Source: Chromobotia macracanthus (Eukaryota; Chordata; Actinopteri; Cypriniformes; Botiidae). From it: DNA of 64,000 nt. Position 1 is the stretch's first letter. Every line of letters starts with the position of its first letter. Of the stretch, positions 1 to 13,100 are shown piece after piece. The position numbers were made by a program, and so were the translations under genes. Location: positions 13,550,501-13,614,500 of the forward strand of contig JAZGTH010000002.1 of assembly GCA_036877525.1 (NCBI GenBank), written 5' to 3'. The notes under the pieces are model-generated. The model was not told the DNA's origin, did not search any database, and saw only the letters and a program-made list of their open reading frames with translations.

Positions 1-111
1 GACAGTTTGAAACAAATTGTTTTAAAACAACAAACGTGTGAATTGGTGTACGAAATTTCTTTGGCATATTATTTGGTATTTAAAGTTTGAAAGTTTCATT
101 TTTCCTCGCAG

Positions 112-3100
112 GTTTCTCCGGGGTCTGGGAAAAGCACAGGCAGTTCTGTGGTTAACACCGGTTCATCAGCAGTGGCTGAAGCAGGTTCAGCTCAAAGCGA
201 AACGGTCACCTCTCCAGAGAGTGCTGCTTCATCTTCAGGTCCTCCCGAACATTCAAGCAGGTTGTCACTTCCTCTGCCTGGCCGAGAGAGCCAATCACAG
301 CCGGCCGCTACGTCCGTGTCCCCTCCCACATCAGAGCCGAGTCCTGTGGAGTTTGACAGTGCCATCAGTTACGTCAACAAGATCAAGAACCGATTTTTGG
401 ACAACCCCGAAACCTACCGGGCCTTCCTGGAAATTCTACATACATACCAGGTAAGTGCAAAAGTGTGAACAAACGTTAACAATAGTGATGGAAGGTCTCT
501 GATTTTTCTCTGGTTCAGGGCTTGACCTTATCTGTGACTTTTAGCAAAAAGTCCCAAATCGATGATGTCACAAATATTCAGTAATAAACAGGTATGTTTC
601 CGGAACAAATCGCCTACCCTGTCTTTAGTCTGTGAGTTATCTGTGAATCTTTAATTCATCTGCAGAAGGAGCAGCTGGAAGTGAAGGAGAACCGAGGCCA
701 CAGCACTGGAGGAATGACTGAAGATGAGGTCTTCTCTAAAGTGGCCAGTCTTTTCAAAGGGCAGGAGGATCTGCTGGCAGAGTTCGGACAGTTTCTGCCT
801 GATGCCAAAAGATCTCTGGTGAGCAATGGGGGATTAAACACAACAGTTATCACTCAGAATAAAGTTGTGCCCTGCATTTGGTTACTGTACGTCAAGAGAT
901 TATTAAGGATTGTGTCTTGGATTACAGTTTACCGGAGGCTCTTTGCCTGGGAAAGACCATCTGAAGAAAGCAGATGAAGAAGAAATTAACAAGCAGAGCA
1001 AGAAGAGACCCAGACCCATGTTACTGCCCCACATGACCCCACTCCTGAAGGTCAGAGTTCACTCATGTCAAACCCATCACTCACCAAGTCAGCAAAACAT
1101 AATTCAGACCCAAACTCAGACTTTTAGGAAAAATAAACGTATAAATGTTTTTTTCTGGTTGTCGCTGTATTTTACGCTTTCAGAGATGGCCACCTTAAAA
1201 GGCCCGTTAGGTTGTAAAATCTCTCAAATAACTTTGCCTAAACTAGGGCTTCAAGATATATTAGAATGCAATATGCATATTTGCGATATTTCACTCAATG
1301 ACTTGCAATAACTAAATGATCTTAATATTTATAAGGTTATGAGTGCATGTTCACAAGTGCAGGCACATGCGAGACAGTCAGCAATGTGTGACGCTCTCAT
1401 AGCAAACTAATCTGAGATGATGAGTCAGTCTGAGTCTCGCCTGCAGCTTTATCAGATTTGTTTTATTGTGCTGTAACAGTAAAACATGGTTGTTCACTTT
1501 CAGAAGTTGTAGTAATGCTTTCTTTTTCTAAAGAGAATAAAATGTGTTTATTAATTAAATAATTTTTAAAATATATTTTACTGTTCAAATCAATCGTATA
1601 TCGCATAATTTAGCATGTTTGCATATCGCATTTTTCCTTCAATATCATGCAGCACTTGCTTTAACTTTTTTCCAATCCATGCAGAAGAAAATGAAGTACT
1701 CCTGTTCCAAGGATCCATCTTTTGCATCTGTCGGAAAACATGGAGTTCTGCGGGAATTTACTTTTTTTGACAAGGTGAGTTTCTTAAACACATTTGCCTC
1801 GGAATAGAAAGCAGTGAGTCAGCATTTGCCGTATGATTTATTACATTATTACAATCATATTATTTTGTTGTTTCAGGTTCGACGTCTGCTCAAGAGTCAG
1901 GAAGTGTACGAGAACTTCTTGCGCTGCATCGCGCTCTTTAATCAAGAGGTGGTTTCAGGGGCTGAACTCCTGCAGCTTGTGACTCCATTTTTAGGGTAAG
2001 AGGGTACATTAAAATAAATTTTTTTTTACAGGGTACATCCTGTTTATTATTTTTTTTTTAAGGTTCATTTCCCGTATTTTTATGAGCGTCTTAAATCACA
2101 TCCCATTGTGAATCATTCTGTAGGAAGTTTCCAGAACTCTACACCCAGTTTAAGTCATTTTTGGGTGATAAAGAGCTGTCTCACGCAGTCTCGGGCCTCT
2201 CTGACCGCTACATGGAGGGTGGAGGCAGGGAAGTGGACTACGCCTCCTGTAAGCGCCTGGGTTCAAGCTACAGAGCCCTGCCGAAGACCTACCAGCAGCC
2301 AAAATGCAGCGGTCGAACAGCTTTATGTAAAGAGGTATATCACCAGCAATGTGTAATAAACTAGATATTCATGCCAAATATAAACAGCCTGATTTGCAAA
2401 ACATCTTGCCAAAAATAAAAGCAATTACATATTGCAACATTTAAACACTTTGTTTTAAAGTGGCAGTGCTAAGAAATGTCGGCGTGATGTTAACCGTATA
2501 ATCGCAACGTACATTGTCTGCATGGGATATTATGTCAGTTGGCAATAGTTTGAAAACGGTGATGTTTTAAAGAAGGATCTTTCTGTGAAGACATCAGTCA
2601 TGTGGGCAGAAACCTGATGGTAGCTGCAGCACTTCTAAACATGTTTCTTTTTTTAGGTGCTGAATGATACCTGGGTGTCATTTCCTTCCTGGTCTGAAGA
2701 TTCCACGTTTGTGAGTTCCAAGAAAACGCCGTATGAAGAGCAGCTTCATCGCTGTGAAGACGAGAGGTTTGAGGTAATTCAGAATTTGTCATCCGTCTTC
2801 TCATATGAACTGATTAACAAACTGTTGAAGGTCGTTGAGATTTATGTCTGTCTTTTTTGCTTTATAGCTGGATGTTGTCCTGGAGACTAATTTGGCAACG
2901 ATCAGAGTTTTGGAAAGTGTGCAGAAGAAGATGTCGCGCCTTTCACCTGAAGATCAAGAGCGTTTCCGATTGGACGACTGCCTGGGCGGAACCTCTGAGG
3001 TCATCCAGCGGCGGGCTGTCTATCGTATCTATGGCGACAAGGCTCCAGAGATCATAGAAGGGTTAAAGAGGAGTCCGGTTACCGCAGTTCCTGTAGTTCT

Positions 3101-6100
3101 CAAAAGGTTTTTTTCTGTCTTGTTACCTCCCTTGACCTTTCTTGTGTTCTCTCTCTCTCTCTCTCTGCCTCTTTGTCATGAAATGACCTAAACTGAGGAA
3201 ACAGTTTCTACTGTTTAATTTGACTGGCACAATTAAGTACAAAAACTGCAAACTCCAAAAGATTAGTTCTACTTGCTAATAGACTACATTCCTGAGCGAC
3301 TTTCCATTTTGCGATGAACACGCTCTATTCCGTTTAATGGAAATTTCCGCTTCCTGCACATTTCAATATGCTGTTTTGACTATTTTGCAGTCAGCTCACA
3401 GCCATGCTGTGAGATTGAAGAGTAAACGTGTTGCTTGTTTGCCGTAGATTGAGAGCTAAAGAGGAGGAGTGGAGAGAGGCCCAGCAGGGCTTCAATAAAA
3501 TCTGGAGAGAGCAGTACGAGAAGGCGTACCTCAAATCTCTGGACCACCAGGGCGTGAACTTCAAACAGAACGACATGAAGGCCCTTCGATCCAAGAGTCT
3601 TCTCAATGAAATCGAGAGCATTTACGATGAGGTGAGTTTCCACACCTGACACTCAGACTCAGGGGTTTGGTGAGAGCTTCTGGAGAGCTTTGAAATGGTT
3701 TAAGGACTGAAGTCAAAGACTGAGGATGTAGTTAGTTGTTGGTTTTCAGTTTCCCTTGTGTAAAATGTAGATGCAAACTGCTCACCAGCTAAATTGACCT
3801 TTATGAAGCCAGTTTATTTGAATAGTTCATTAATTAATTATTAGTTATGCGTTTCCATTCTTGAAGGATATTAGTAGTAGGTGTGATTTTGAAGTTGCAA
3901 TATGTGATATAAACATAAACTCATTAGGTGATACTCAATTAGATGTTAGTAGCAAGTGAATAAGATATCCAAGCTCAAGTATATGGTCTGTGTTCTCTGA
4001 AAACTTCATAAGTGAGTACCCAGCTGTGCTTGGAGGTGTTTATTTTTCCACATTTTTTGCCACTGAATGCTTAGCAGATTTGCAGCTGGTGTATTTTGGT
4101 ATTATAATGCGCAATATGCATTAAACAGTTTTGGTTGTGTTTTGACCGGTTCATTCCTCCTCACACAGAGACAGGAGCAGAGCACAGAAGAGGGCGGTGT
4201 GGGCCAGCAGGGTCGTGACGGCTCCGGCGGAGGTTCGGCCAGCGAGCCCCACATGATCTTCACCTACGAGGACAAGCAGATCTTGGAGGATGCCGCCTCC
4301 CTCATCATCTACCACGTCAAACGGCAGCCGACCATCCACAAAGACGACAAGGACCACATCAAACGCATCATCCAGCACTTCGTCCCCGACCTCTTCTTTG
4401 CCCGCCGCGGTGAGCTGAGCGAGACAGAGGACCTTACAGATGAAGAAGCAGAGGGTGAGGATGGCTCCGCCCCTGGAACAGGAGTCTCAACAGCAGGTGG
4501 CCAGCATCTCAATGGTGATTCCAGGCGAAGACGATGCCCCTCCCCTCTGAACACGGACATCCCCACGGCTCCCCTCGGCAAAAGTCAGGAAGGTGAGGCG
4601 GTGGATCTCCGGGACCCGGAAGCGGAGCATCAGAAGGAGCTGGATGGAGTCTACAACCTGTTCTTTGTTAATAATAACTGGTACTTTTTCCTGCGGCTAC
4701 ACCAAACTCTGTGCTCGCGGCTGCTGAAGGTTTACAGGCAGGCGGAGAGGCAGCTGCTGGAACACAGGGCGGAGCAGAACCGTGAGCGGCTGCTGATGGG
4801 GGAGGGACGCAGGGAAAAGACGAGTGACCTCGCCATGGAGCTCCGCCTTAAACAGCCGAGTGAGTTCGCTCACGCTCATGTAACACTGGTTTACTGCGGT
4901 TAACTAGTGGTGCTTACAAAGGAAAGCATCATAATTAAAGGAACAGTTTACCCAAATACGATCATTTTTCCATCATTTACTCACCTGTATGACATTTTTG
5001 CTTCTGAGGAACACAAAAGATATTTTGAAGTCTGTTGGTAACCAAACAACAGTGGGACCCACTCACTTCTATTGTATGGGCGCAAACCACCAAGACATTT
5101 CTCAAAATATCTTCTTTTGTGTTCCATAGAAAAAGTAATACAGGTTTAGAATGACATGACGTGAGTAAATAATGGAAATTTTCTCAGTTTTGGGTGAACT
5201 ATCCCTTTAACATACCTTTGCTGTTTTTTTTTATCTTGTTCAAATGTCTTAACCCTGAATATTAAACTTTGCAGCATGACTTTAATTGCTGCTGTCAGAA
5301 ATGATACCTCAAACATGCAGCTGTATGAGGCGAGGTGTGATATTACTTTTATAATCAGATTTATCAGTCATGCTTCATGGATGATACAACAGCAAAAAGT
5401 GACTTGAATTAAAGAAAGGATACAAGCCACATTAAGGGTCTTGAATATCGTAGAGACTTCAGGGCTGCACAATATATTGTAATATCCCAGGTGTGCGTAT
5501 TGCAACGGTTTGCAATAACAGTGATTTTAATACTTCGAACAGTAATGTCTAGGTAGTTATAGGTTGATGCATGTAGCAGAGAGACTTCTCTCAGAAGTCA
5601 TTGTGATGTTTTCTTTTCTTGAAAGAATGTGATGCTGGCTATGTATCGTGTATCACATACCGTATATCGCATTGTCTAGCAAGTTATCGCATTTTTCTTC
5701 ATGCAGCTCAGTGACAGTAAGTTTTGCTTGGTCAGGCACCTCTGCATTGAATGTATGTGATTGCAAAATCTTTATTTCTGTTGTATCAGGTGAGGTGGAG
5801 CTGGAGGAATATTACCCAGCATTCCTGGATATGATACGTAGTCTGTTGGATGGGAATCTGGAGTCCACGCAGTATGAGGACACCCTGCGGGAGATGTTCA
5901 CCATCCACGCTTACATCGGCTTCACCATCGACAAGCTCATCCAGAACATCGTCAGACAGGTGGAGAAGATGAACCACACCAGCCTACACCCAAACCACTT
6001 GAACTGCTTTCATGGTTTAAAGTTGAAGTCATTTCTGCAGGCTTCTGCCAGTGAATAGTTTTAATTTACTGTTTTCCAGCATCTCACAAAACCTTTTTTA

Positions 6101-8890
6101 AATGGACTCTTGTTATTATCATAATTTTTAATGGTTAAAATATAGTAAATAGGTTTGGGGGGTCTAGCACTTTTTTGGTAACTGAAAGCATTATCAAATT
6201 TTATAAATGAAAACAAAAGAAAATGTTGACAGTTGTTTAGATTTATGAGTTCTGTAGGTGCATAGTCTGTTTGGACATACGCATATGCTAATAATATGGT
6301 TGTGACATCATAATTGTGGGTGGTTTTCCTTAAATGGCCTGGGTGTGTTGAGGAAGCTGATATTTTCTCCTTTCACTTCAGTCTGATTGCATGTATTGTC
6401 TCATCGACTGCGATCTGGGCGTTAACGTGCTGATCTTCTGTCTGATTGGCTCCCGCAGCTTCAGCACCTGGTCAGTGATGAGGTGTGTCTGCAGGTGACT
6501 GAGCTGTACCTCGCAGAGAGGAAGAAGGGGGCAGCTGGTGGGAATCTCTCGTCCCAGTGTGTCCGGGCTGCGTGGGAAGCCAGTTACCAGTGGAAAGCAG
6601 AGAGAGTCATGGCGGAGGAGAACTGCTTTAAGGTTTCAGCTTGTGTTGCTGCTTGACCCTACAATGTTTTGTTTTTGACCAGTATTTTCATCTTAGGGAT
6701 GCATGTTGTATTATGATTTTGGCTAGTCGATGTCATTTCCTGTTTTAATTGTGTAATTTTTTTCACCTCTCTTACCAGGTGATGTTCATACAAAACAAAG
6801 GTCAGGTGACTTTAACAATCGAGCTGCTGGATACAGAAGAAGCGCAAGGAGACGACCCACTGGATGTTCAGGTACTCAGGACAAGTCATTTAAACCCGCA
6901 ATCCAAAACTTCACCTCTCTAGCGCCATCTCTGTTTGAAACATAAATCCAGAAAGCTCAGATTATAAATCATTATTATAAATTTACTGTTGTAAATCAGG
7001 CTAAGGTAAGGAGATTGTTTTGAACACTAATATGTTATGTACTTGCTCAATAACTGATTTATTATTTATGCAGCTTTAATAGAACTGAAACTTTTGATGT
7101 CCTTAGTTGCCGTTGTCTTGAGATCTGAGATCAATCTAGTGTCTCTTTAATTCTTTCAACAGCATTTATATTGGCCATGTATTTGTCTTGTTTCAGAGTC
7201 TGTCTAATTACATGGAGCAGTATATAGGAACTGAGTCTGCATGCTCTCAGACTGAAGGCTTCTACTACAAACCTGTGTTTCTACCCAGGTGAAAACCATC
7301 TCTACATAAACCTGTGCTGTTTATGCTCATTTTTCTTTCCTGCTTTGTCTCTTAATGGTTACAATAATTTTACACCTAAATAAATGTATTATACTTTTGA
7401 GAGCTTTTTAAAATGAGGGCCGTTCCTTTGATTCTACTTTATTTAAACAAGCACCATGTACAATTATTAACATAAATGTTTCTAATTACTGCATTGTACT
7501 GGATTTACCGTAAGATTCATTTTCATCCACAACCAAACCTGTCTGATAATAAGTTTATGATGTTCTGCAACTAATTACATTTGAATTGGGTGTTTCTTCA
7601 ATAGCATCCATATTAAGTAAACACACACATTGGTTGTTGGTTGGTGCTACACCAGAGCGGATGGAAGTGTTTTCACTGTTGGGCTTGCATCCCCCCGGTA
7701 ACAGTAGATTGACGTCTGTGTGTCTCCTGCAGGAATCTGAGGCATTTCCGCGGCTGGCAGCTGAAGCAGGTGGAGGCCATGCGCTGCAGGAGAGAGTGGC
7801 ATCGCAAGATGGGCGTGGAGACAGCCGGGAGTCTGGACTGCCGCTTCAAACTCAACACACACAAGATGGTGTTTGTCATGAACTCTGAAGACTACATGTA
7901 CCGCAGAGGAGCGCTGGTGAAGGCTCGGAGGGTGAGTGGAGTTCAGATCTCTTCTTCCACATTTGGTCTGTAATTCGCGTCTCATGTTAGTGAAAGTTTC
8001 TAAAGTCATGTCCAGATGTGGGTCTTGTGCTTAATCTTAACATGAAATCTCTTTCTTTGGCTGTATGTTTGTTCTATTTATCTGATGTAAAATTCATGTA
8101 TTTAATTGTCCCTTCATTTAACATAGAATCTAGAAAAGTGAATCTCAACCTTTTTGACTTCAGCCTGTCCCTCCCCCTATTGTTTGACAAATTTTGACCT
8201 CTGCTCACAACTTATACCCAATAAAATAATCTAGAGCTTGGCATAACTAGAAAGATGTGTGTTGTTATAAAAATAAACATGACATATCTGCATTTTTAGA
8301 TGTTTAATCTTGTTTTAATGCTTGTCTTGTTTTAAATAATTGTAACTCATGTTGAGGCCTCTTTGGAAGTTCGTTTAGGCCCTCTAGTGGGCTGCTGGTT
8401 GGGAAACACTGGACTAGAATCACCACAGATCATATCAGATCCTGATTTCATGCATTTCTGTTAATGAAACCAGCATGCGTATTGAGTTTTCTGCAGAAAA
8501 TTAATATAATTGTGCTTTAAACAGGTTTTTGTGTATTTACGGTAGATATTTAGTGTTAATCTCTAATATGTAATACTTGTCAGGTTGCATTGCTTCTCAT
8601 CACATGTGTGCTGTATGTAACTCTCACTTTTGTCCCCTCTCTCTCTCTTCCTGTAGTCTCAGCACAGAGTAGCACGGGTCCAGCACGAGCGTTTTGAGCA
8701 GTGGCACCGCGGCTGGTTGAGCGAGCACGTGTCGACCGTCGCTGAGCGCAGCGTGCAGGATTGGCTCATGGGGGAGGAAGACGAAGACATGATCCCCTGC
8801 AAGACCACCTGTGTGTCCACACAGGTCAGAGGTTTACCTGTCAACAGATACCAGGTGCACTACAACAACAAGACCCCTGCTTCACCGTAA
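112..8890 (+). CDS. sin3b: SIN3B transcriptional corepressor (5' end outside window)
   Basis: Scaffold of the SIN3-HDAC corepressor complex in the nucleus. Sixteen exons are visible: 112-450, 666-818, 928-1050, 1685-1774, 1877-1995, 2124-2334, 2657-2773, 2868-3106, 3448-3631, 4169-4859, 5790-5959, 6459-6632, 6779-6871, 7197-7288, 7733-7931, 8657-8890 (TAA at 8888). They sum to 3,228 nt, one open frame of 1,075 codons. PAH1 and the start codon lie upstream. Visible domains: Ser/Pro-rich linker, PAH2 (about residues 79-161, from VEFDSAISYVNKIKNRF), PAH3 (about 212-290, from VGKHGVLREFTFFDKV), then the HDAC-interaction region (DYASCKRLGSSYRALPKTYQ, then VLNDTWVSFPSWSEDSTFVS), an acidic linker, and the conserved C-terminal region ending near DWLMGEEDEDMIPCKT. 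Residues such as LREFTFFDKV and RLLKSQEVYENF match SIN3B better than SIN3A as I remember them. The donor after 6632 (GTTTCA) is weak. Exon edges are inferred from splice signals and homology. Confidence 0.95.
1247..1655 (+). repeat. Dispersed repeat in sin3b intron (GGGCTNCA..ATAT type)
   Basis: Begins GGGCTTCAAGATATATTAGA, contains TTTGCGATATTTC and TTGCAATAACT, and ends near CATATCGCATTTTTCCTTCA. The same landmarks in the same order occur at 5463-5706. Probably a non-autonomous DNA transposon; family not identified. It ends about 30 nt before the acceptor of the exon at 1685. Confidence 0.55.
4936..5210. repeat. MITE with inverted ends (AGTT-ACCC...GGGTGAACTATCCCTTTAA), copy 1
   Basis: Starts TAAAGGAACAGTTTACCC, ends GGGTGAACTATCCCTTTAA, and its halves are imperfect inverted repeats (TCATTTACTCACCTGTATGA against GTGAGTAAATAATGGA; AGATATTTTGAAG against CAAAATATCTTC). 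Resembles the palindromic Angel-type fish MITEs; the name is from memory. Other copies at 44526-44722, 46217-46425 and 59527-59817. Confidence 0.75.
5463..5706 (+). repeat. Second copy of the GGGCTNCA..ATAT repeat
   Basis: Begins GGGCTGCACAATATATTGTA, contains GGTTTGCAATAACAGTGATT, and ends TTATCGCATTTTTCTTCATG. It parallels the copy at 1247-1655 and lies about 85 nt upstream of the sin3b exon at 5790. Confidence 0.55.
6895..7080. repeat. Dispersed repeat, CCATCTCTGTTTGAAACATAAA family, copy 1
   Basis: Shares CACCTCTCTAGCGCCATCTC, TTTGAAACATAAA and CTCAGATTATAAATCATTAT with copies at 38846-39005, 42826-43064, 51281-51412, 23060-23153 (inverted end) and 27026-27305 (inverted). Ends in GCAGCTTTAA, the inverse of the TTAAAGCTGC seen at other copies, so a terminal-inverted-repeat element is likely. 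Confidence 0.6.
8138..8412. repeat. hAT-like non-autonomous element
   Basis: Begins AATCTCAACCTTTTTGAC and ends GGTTGGGAAACACTGG, the inverted-terminus style of hAT elements (CAGTG..TCTCAACC). Internal landmarks TTTTGACCTC, CTAGAGCTTGGCATAACTA and TTTTAATGCTTGT recur at 61393-61706. Class is by terminus only. Confidence 0.6.
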
Positions 8891-9600
8891 CAAACCCGCG
8901 GTGGATTTTTGTGTCCTCTTTCTCTCTTTCTATCTATCTCTCTCTTTCGCTCGCTCATTCTCACGGCTGAAACGCTGGACGAATGGTATGAGAACAGACA
9001 GACACATTAAAGGAGGAACCTCATCACATACTGTAATCTTCACACCATCATGACCGATGCAGAAATGTGAATGTCAAAAACATTTTTTCTTTTTTTTTAA
9101 GAAAGTTCATTGTAGTTTTTAGCTCCTGAAGTTTTGTTTTGTTTATACGGAAGTGTTGAGAGATTAGATTTGAAGTATGTCTACAACATCAGTATGTCTT
9201 TTTGTACAGCACAGTCGAGCAATTGCATATATACAGCAGACGACGTCTCTGTGTGCATTCTTATGTGCATTTTCTTGGCTATAAATGACGACTTTGAAAT
9301 ATTGTTTCTGTGGGGCCCACTGGTGACTTTTAATGTCCTTGTTTAGTTGTACGTTGTTTGTTTTTTTTTTTTGTTCGTCAGTGTCTCTTATAACTGAACG
9401 GAGGTCGCCAGTGTCGCCTGTCGATCACTGCTCATGATTTATAATCCATTTTGTTAAACATCCAGATCATGTATTATATTCTCGCCAAATCTTTGCTTTC
9501 ATTCTGGTGTAATTTTTACATATTAAAACAGAAAAATGACAAAATATCAGTGTTTTGAAGAAAAGAATGTATAACATTTATCCTGTATCAGTTATCACAA

Positions 9601-9606
9601 AATAAA
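9601..9606 (+). terminator. poly(A) signal of sin3b
   Basis: AATAAA about 710 nt after the sin3b stop. The stretch 8891-9606 has no other gene and reads as AT-rich 3'UTR. A weaker ATTAAA lies at about 9522. Confidence 0.65.
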
Positions 9607-10101
9607 CAACCTAGTTGTGCAGTTCTTAAAGATTGAATTTCCTGCTGAATTTGAGAAGTTGACTTCTGTTGCTTTGTCACTATGGATATGCAGCTTTCAT
9701 CCGCTTTTGTTGTTCCTGAGCAAATTTTCAGAACATACTAAATATCAGCCTACTAATCTGAACCTGAAGTGTTAAATTTATTGGTAAACTGTCATTTTTT
9801 TCTTTCAGATCCTAAAAACACAGACGTTGAGAAGAAATAATGTGGCTGCAACGCTTTATAATTTTACATTATAGATTTAGATTATAGATTAGATCATAGA
9901 TTTCAAAATGCTTGAACTTCTCAGATGTTTAATGCAGCAGCAGCATCAATTTGCTCTTTCATGGAGTATGGCTCCAGTAGGGGGTGTCAGTTGCACACTT
10001 TATAGTGCACACTTGTGCTGTGGGTGTGGGTGTCTGAATGACAGAGAGAGGAAAAGAGAGCATTGAAAATAAGGAAAAACGGAGAGTAAATTGCTGCAGT
10101 C
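9607..10101. other. sin3b-def6 intergenic spacer
   Basis: About 500 nt of AT-rich sequence between the sin3b poly(A) signal and the def6 start codon. The last 130 nt should hold the def6 5'UTR. No TATA box, CpG island or other gene was recognised. Confidence 0.5.
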
Positions 10102-13100
10102 ATGGACATGCGCTCAGAGCTGCTGAAGTCCATCTGGTACGCTTTCACGGCCCTGGATGTGGAGAAGAGCGGCAAGGTCTCCAAGTCTCAGCTGAAGGTG
10201 AGATGCGCATCTGTGGAGACAGAGCTTCAGCTCATACAGCTCACAGACTTCAGGGTCTTTCAATGCGAAACAAAATACTTGTACTCTTAAGTAAAATGCA
10301 AAGGTGATATGTGCAACCTTGGGATGTTTGTTTTTATTTTTGCATTGTTTTTGAGTACAAAAAGTCATGCCCTAGCTAGAACTGGTTGAGATGCGTTTCC
10401 TGTGTGATCGTGTATTTATTTATATGGCACATGGTGTACAGTGCACTTGTTGGTTATCTGGGTCACAGATTGTTTTTACGAATGCCTGTTTTTCAGCACT
10501 GTATCTACTTCACAAGACCTCTTCATTAATAGATCTTTAACAAAGTATATGTTTTTGTAATACAATGCATTGCATTTTAAAGGGTAGCTGTTGCAGGTCT
10601 CAAATCATGACAGGTATCAGTGCTGTGTGTAGCACTGCTGTACACGTGAAACTTCTGTAAATTCTGATTAAAAAAAGCAAACTTTTACTTGTGATGCACA
10701 TTAAAAGTTACACAGTAATGCATCTCGATCTGTTATTTAAATCCTAAGTTTAGTCCCGCAGTGAGGCTTGTCCACTCTGTGTCTGAAACTGACCAGCGGT
10801 GATGGGCATCTGTGATCAGGGATGTTCCGGTTGTGAGTTGTGGACAGATTTAATTTAATCCATTCTGAGTGCTGATCATTCGGAGATAAAAGCCAACGGA
10901 TGTGTGTTAGTGAGCTCAGACTCTCAGGAACATCACAGTCAGATCTGCTCATCTCCACTGCACACTGGCAGTCACTTTCAGACACGTTTAGAGAAGTTTC
11001 TGAGAGCAGATAGAGAACTAATAAAACACTGCCTGAGGCCAGGCGGCAGGTTTTTTTTTTTTTTTTTTACTGTAAATTGTTTCCAAATCTTTGGTTAATG
11101 CTGCAAAAGTTTTTAAAGCAGTTGTAAAGAAGAGGGGAAAATTGATGCCTGATCATTTAATTGTGGGGTCCGGTTATAAAAATCATACCGTAAAGGTTTT
11201 AATAAAAAGTTTAATTGACAAATGCATATGATTTGTTTACAGTATTTGCTCCGTCCCCGTTTGCTTGACTTGCAGCAAGTGGACGTGAAACCGAAAAGTA
11301 GTATGTCAAATCTGACGGTCCATCTTATCCCAGTATATGAGATCTGAGAATGTTCCAAAGAGCATCAGGAATGTTTCAGTGCAAGAAAAGAAATCTGCCC
11401 TTTTGTGCAAAAAATGTACATGTTCCATGTCTCCAATCTGATTATGTTTTATTAGTGACCTAGAAGTTGGTCACTAATAAAAGCGTAAAAAAAAAACTTC
11501 ATAAGTGTGAATCTTAAATATGTCCTGTGTACTATTAGCTCCTGTGTACTATCGTTTGGGGTAAAAGTATTGAGGATGTGTTTGGTTGGTCTGCAGGTCT
11601 TGTCTCATAATCTCTACACAGTTCTGGGTATCCCACACGACCCAGCAGCTCTTGAGGAACACTTCAGAGATGATGATGATGGTCCAGTGTCCAGCCAGGG
11701 GTACATGCCCTACCTCAATAAATACATCCTGGATAAGGTGTGTGCTTCCTCCTCTCTCACTCCAGCAAGCTCTGGCTTTGGTTTGTAACTGTCTGTACTC
11801 TTTCTCCAGGTGGTGGAAGGTGCATTTGTTAAAGAGAATGTGGACGAGCTGTGTTGGACGCTTACAGCCAAGAAGAACTACAGACCAGAGGGCAAGAGCG
11901 TCCTGCCTGGAACAGACGCCTTTCGTCTCTGGTGTCTCTTCAACTTCCTCTCAGAGGACAGATATCCTCTAGTCATGATCCCTGATGAGGTGAGAGGAGA
12001 ACCTGGTTTGTGTTCTTGAATCAACATCTTCTTGGTCCTGGAACAAGCCAATCAGATTTTAATTTTCTAATGTATCTAATGCAGTTATGTTAATATATAT
12101 TCAACTGTGACAATACAAATTCTACATGGGGCTGATGTGTTCCTTCACTGTATCTTGAGTCTTCCTGAAAGCACAGAATAACATAAGCCAGTGTGAACCT
12201 GCTGCAGACCACAAGCCCACCACCAGCTGTGTGTTCTGGGTACCTGAAACTGCTGTTCATAAAAACTCCAGAGAGTTTTCACTCTGACATAATCATGGTC
12301 TCTGCTTGAGTCTGTGTCACTGTCGATTTAATGTCTCGTCCGACACGCTGCCAGTCACACATACATATACACCTCACGCTAGCAGATGTTTGCCTTCTCT
12401 AAATAGCCTCATCACCCTTGTTTCCAGAAATAGGGGGGATGTGAGAAAGCTGATTTGCCTGATAAAGCAAATTAAATGTTTTCTGAAGATGTAAAAACAG
12501 CCCTTACTAAGGGTTTATGATGTTTAGATATCACTTCTGGGTATTTGTATTTGCATAGATAGACATTTCTCTCTCTTCTCTGCTCTGTTTTCTTTTTTCC
12601 CCACCACTCTTGTGTTGGTCTTGTCTTAAACTTTGGTTCATTTCCTGTCTCACGTTTTGCAACCGTTGGTACAACATAATTTGTGACTGTTTCACAGAAG
12701 AGAAGTAATACAGTATTGAGTAAAACTATACATATATATATATATATATATATTATATACATGGACTCTGTAGCTACTGTACAATAATTACAATAATTTT
12801 TGCAGTATTGAAATAAGCACTTAGATAATTGCACACAAAAATAACATTTACATACCACTGAATGCAAGAAATTAACTTGAGCAAAAAAACTAAAAGCAGA
12901 AGCTTTACTAGGAACATTTTTAATAAAGTAATTTTGGTAATGGTTGCACAATAAGGGGTTTAATTACGCCTTCAAAGTCATGATTATGTTTTAAGGGTGC
13001 ACTACAATAGGTGCTCATGCTTTATTTTATTTTTCACATATTTTACCTTTTTTCTGTACTGCTGTTTCCATTCTCGTAAAAACAGACTGTTGAGTTTCTG

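Noticed and set aside
8381..8396. CTCF-like CCACTAGAGGGCC (minus strand)
   Set aside because: Part of the terminal region of a hAT-like repeat; the match may be fortuitous and no promoter is near, so it was not listed as a site.
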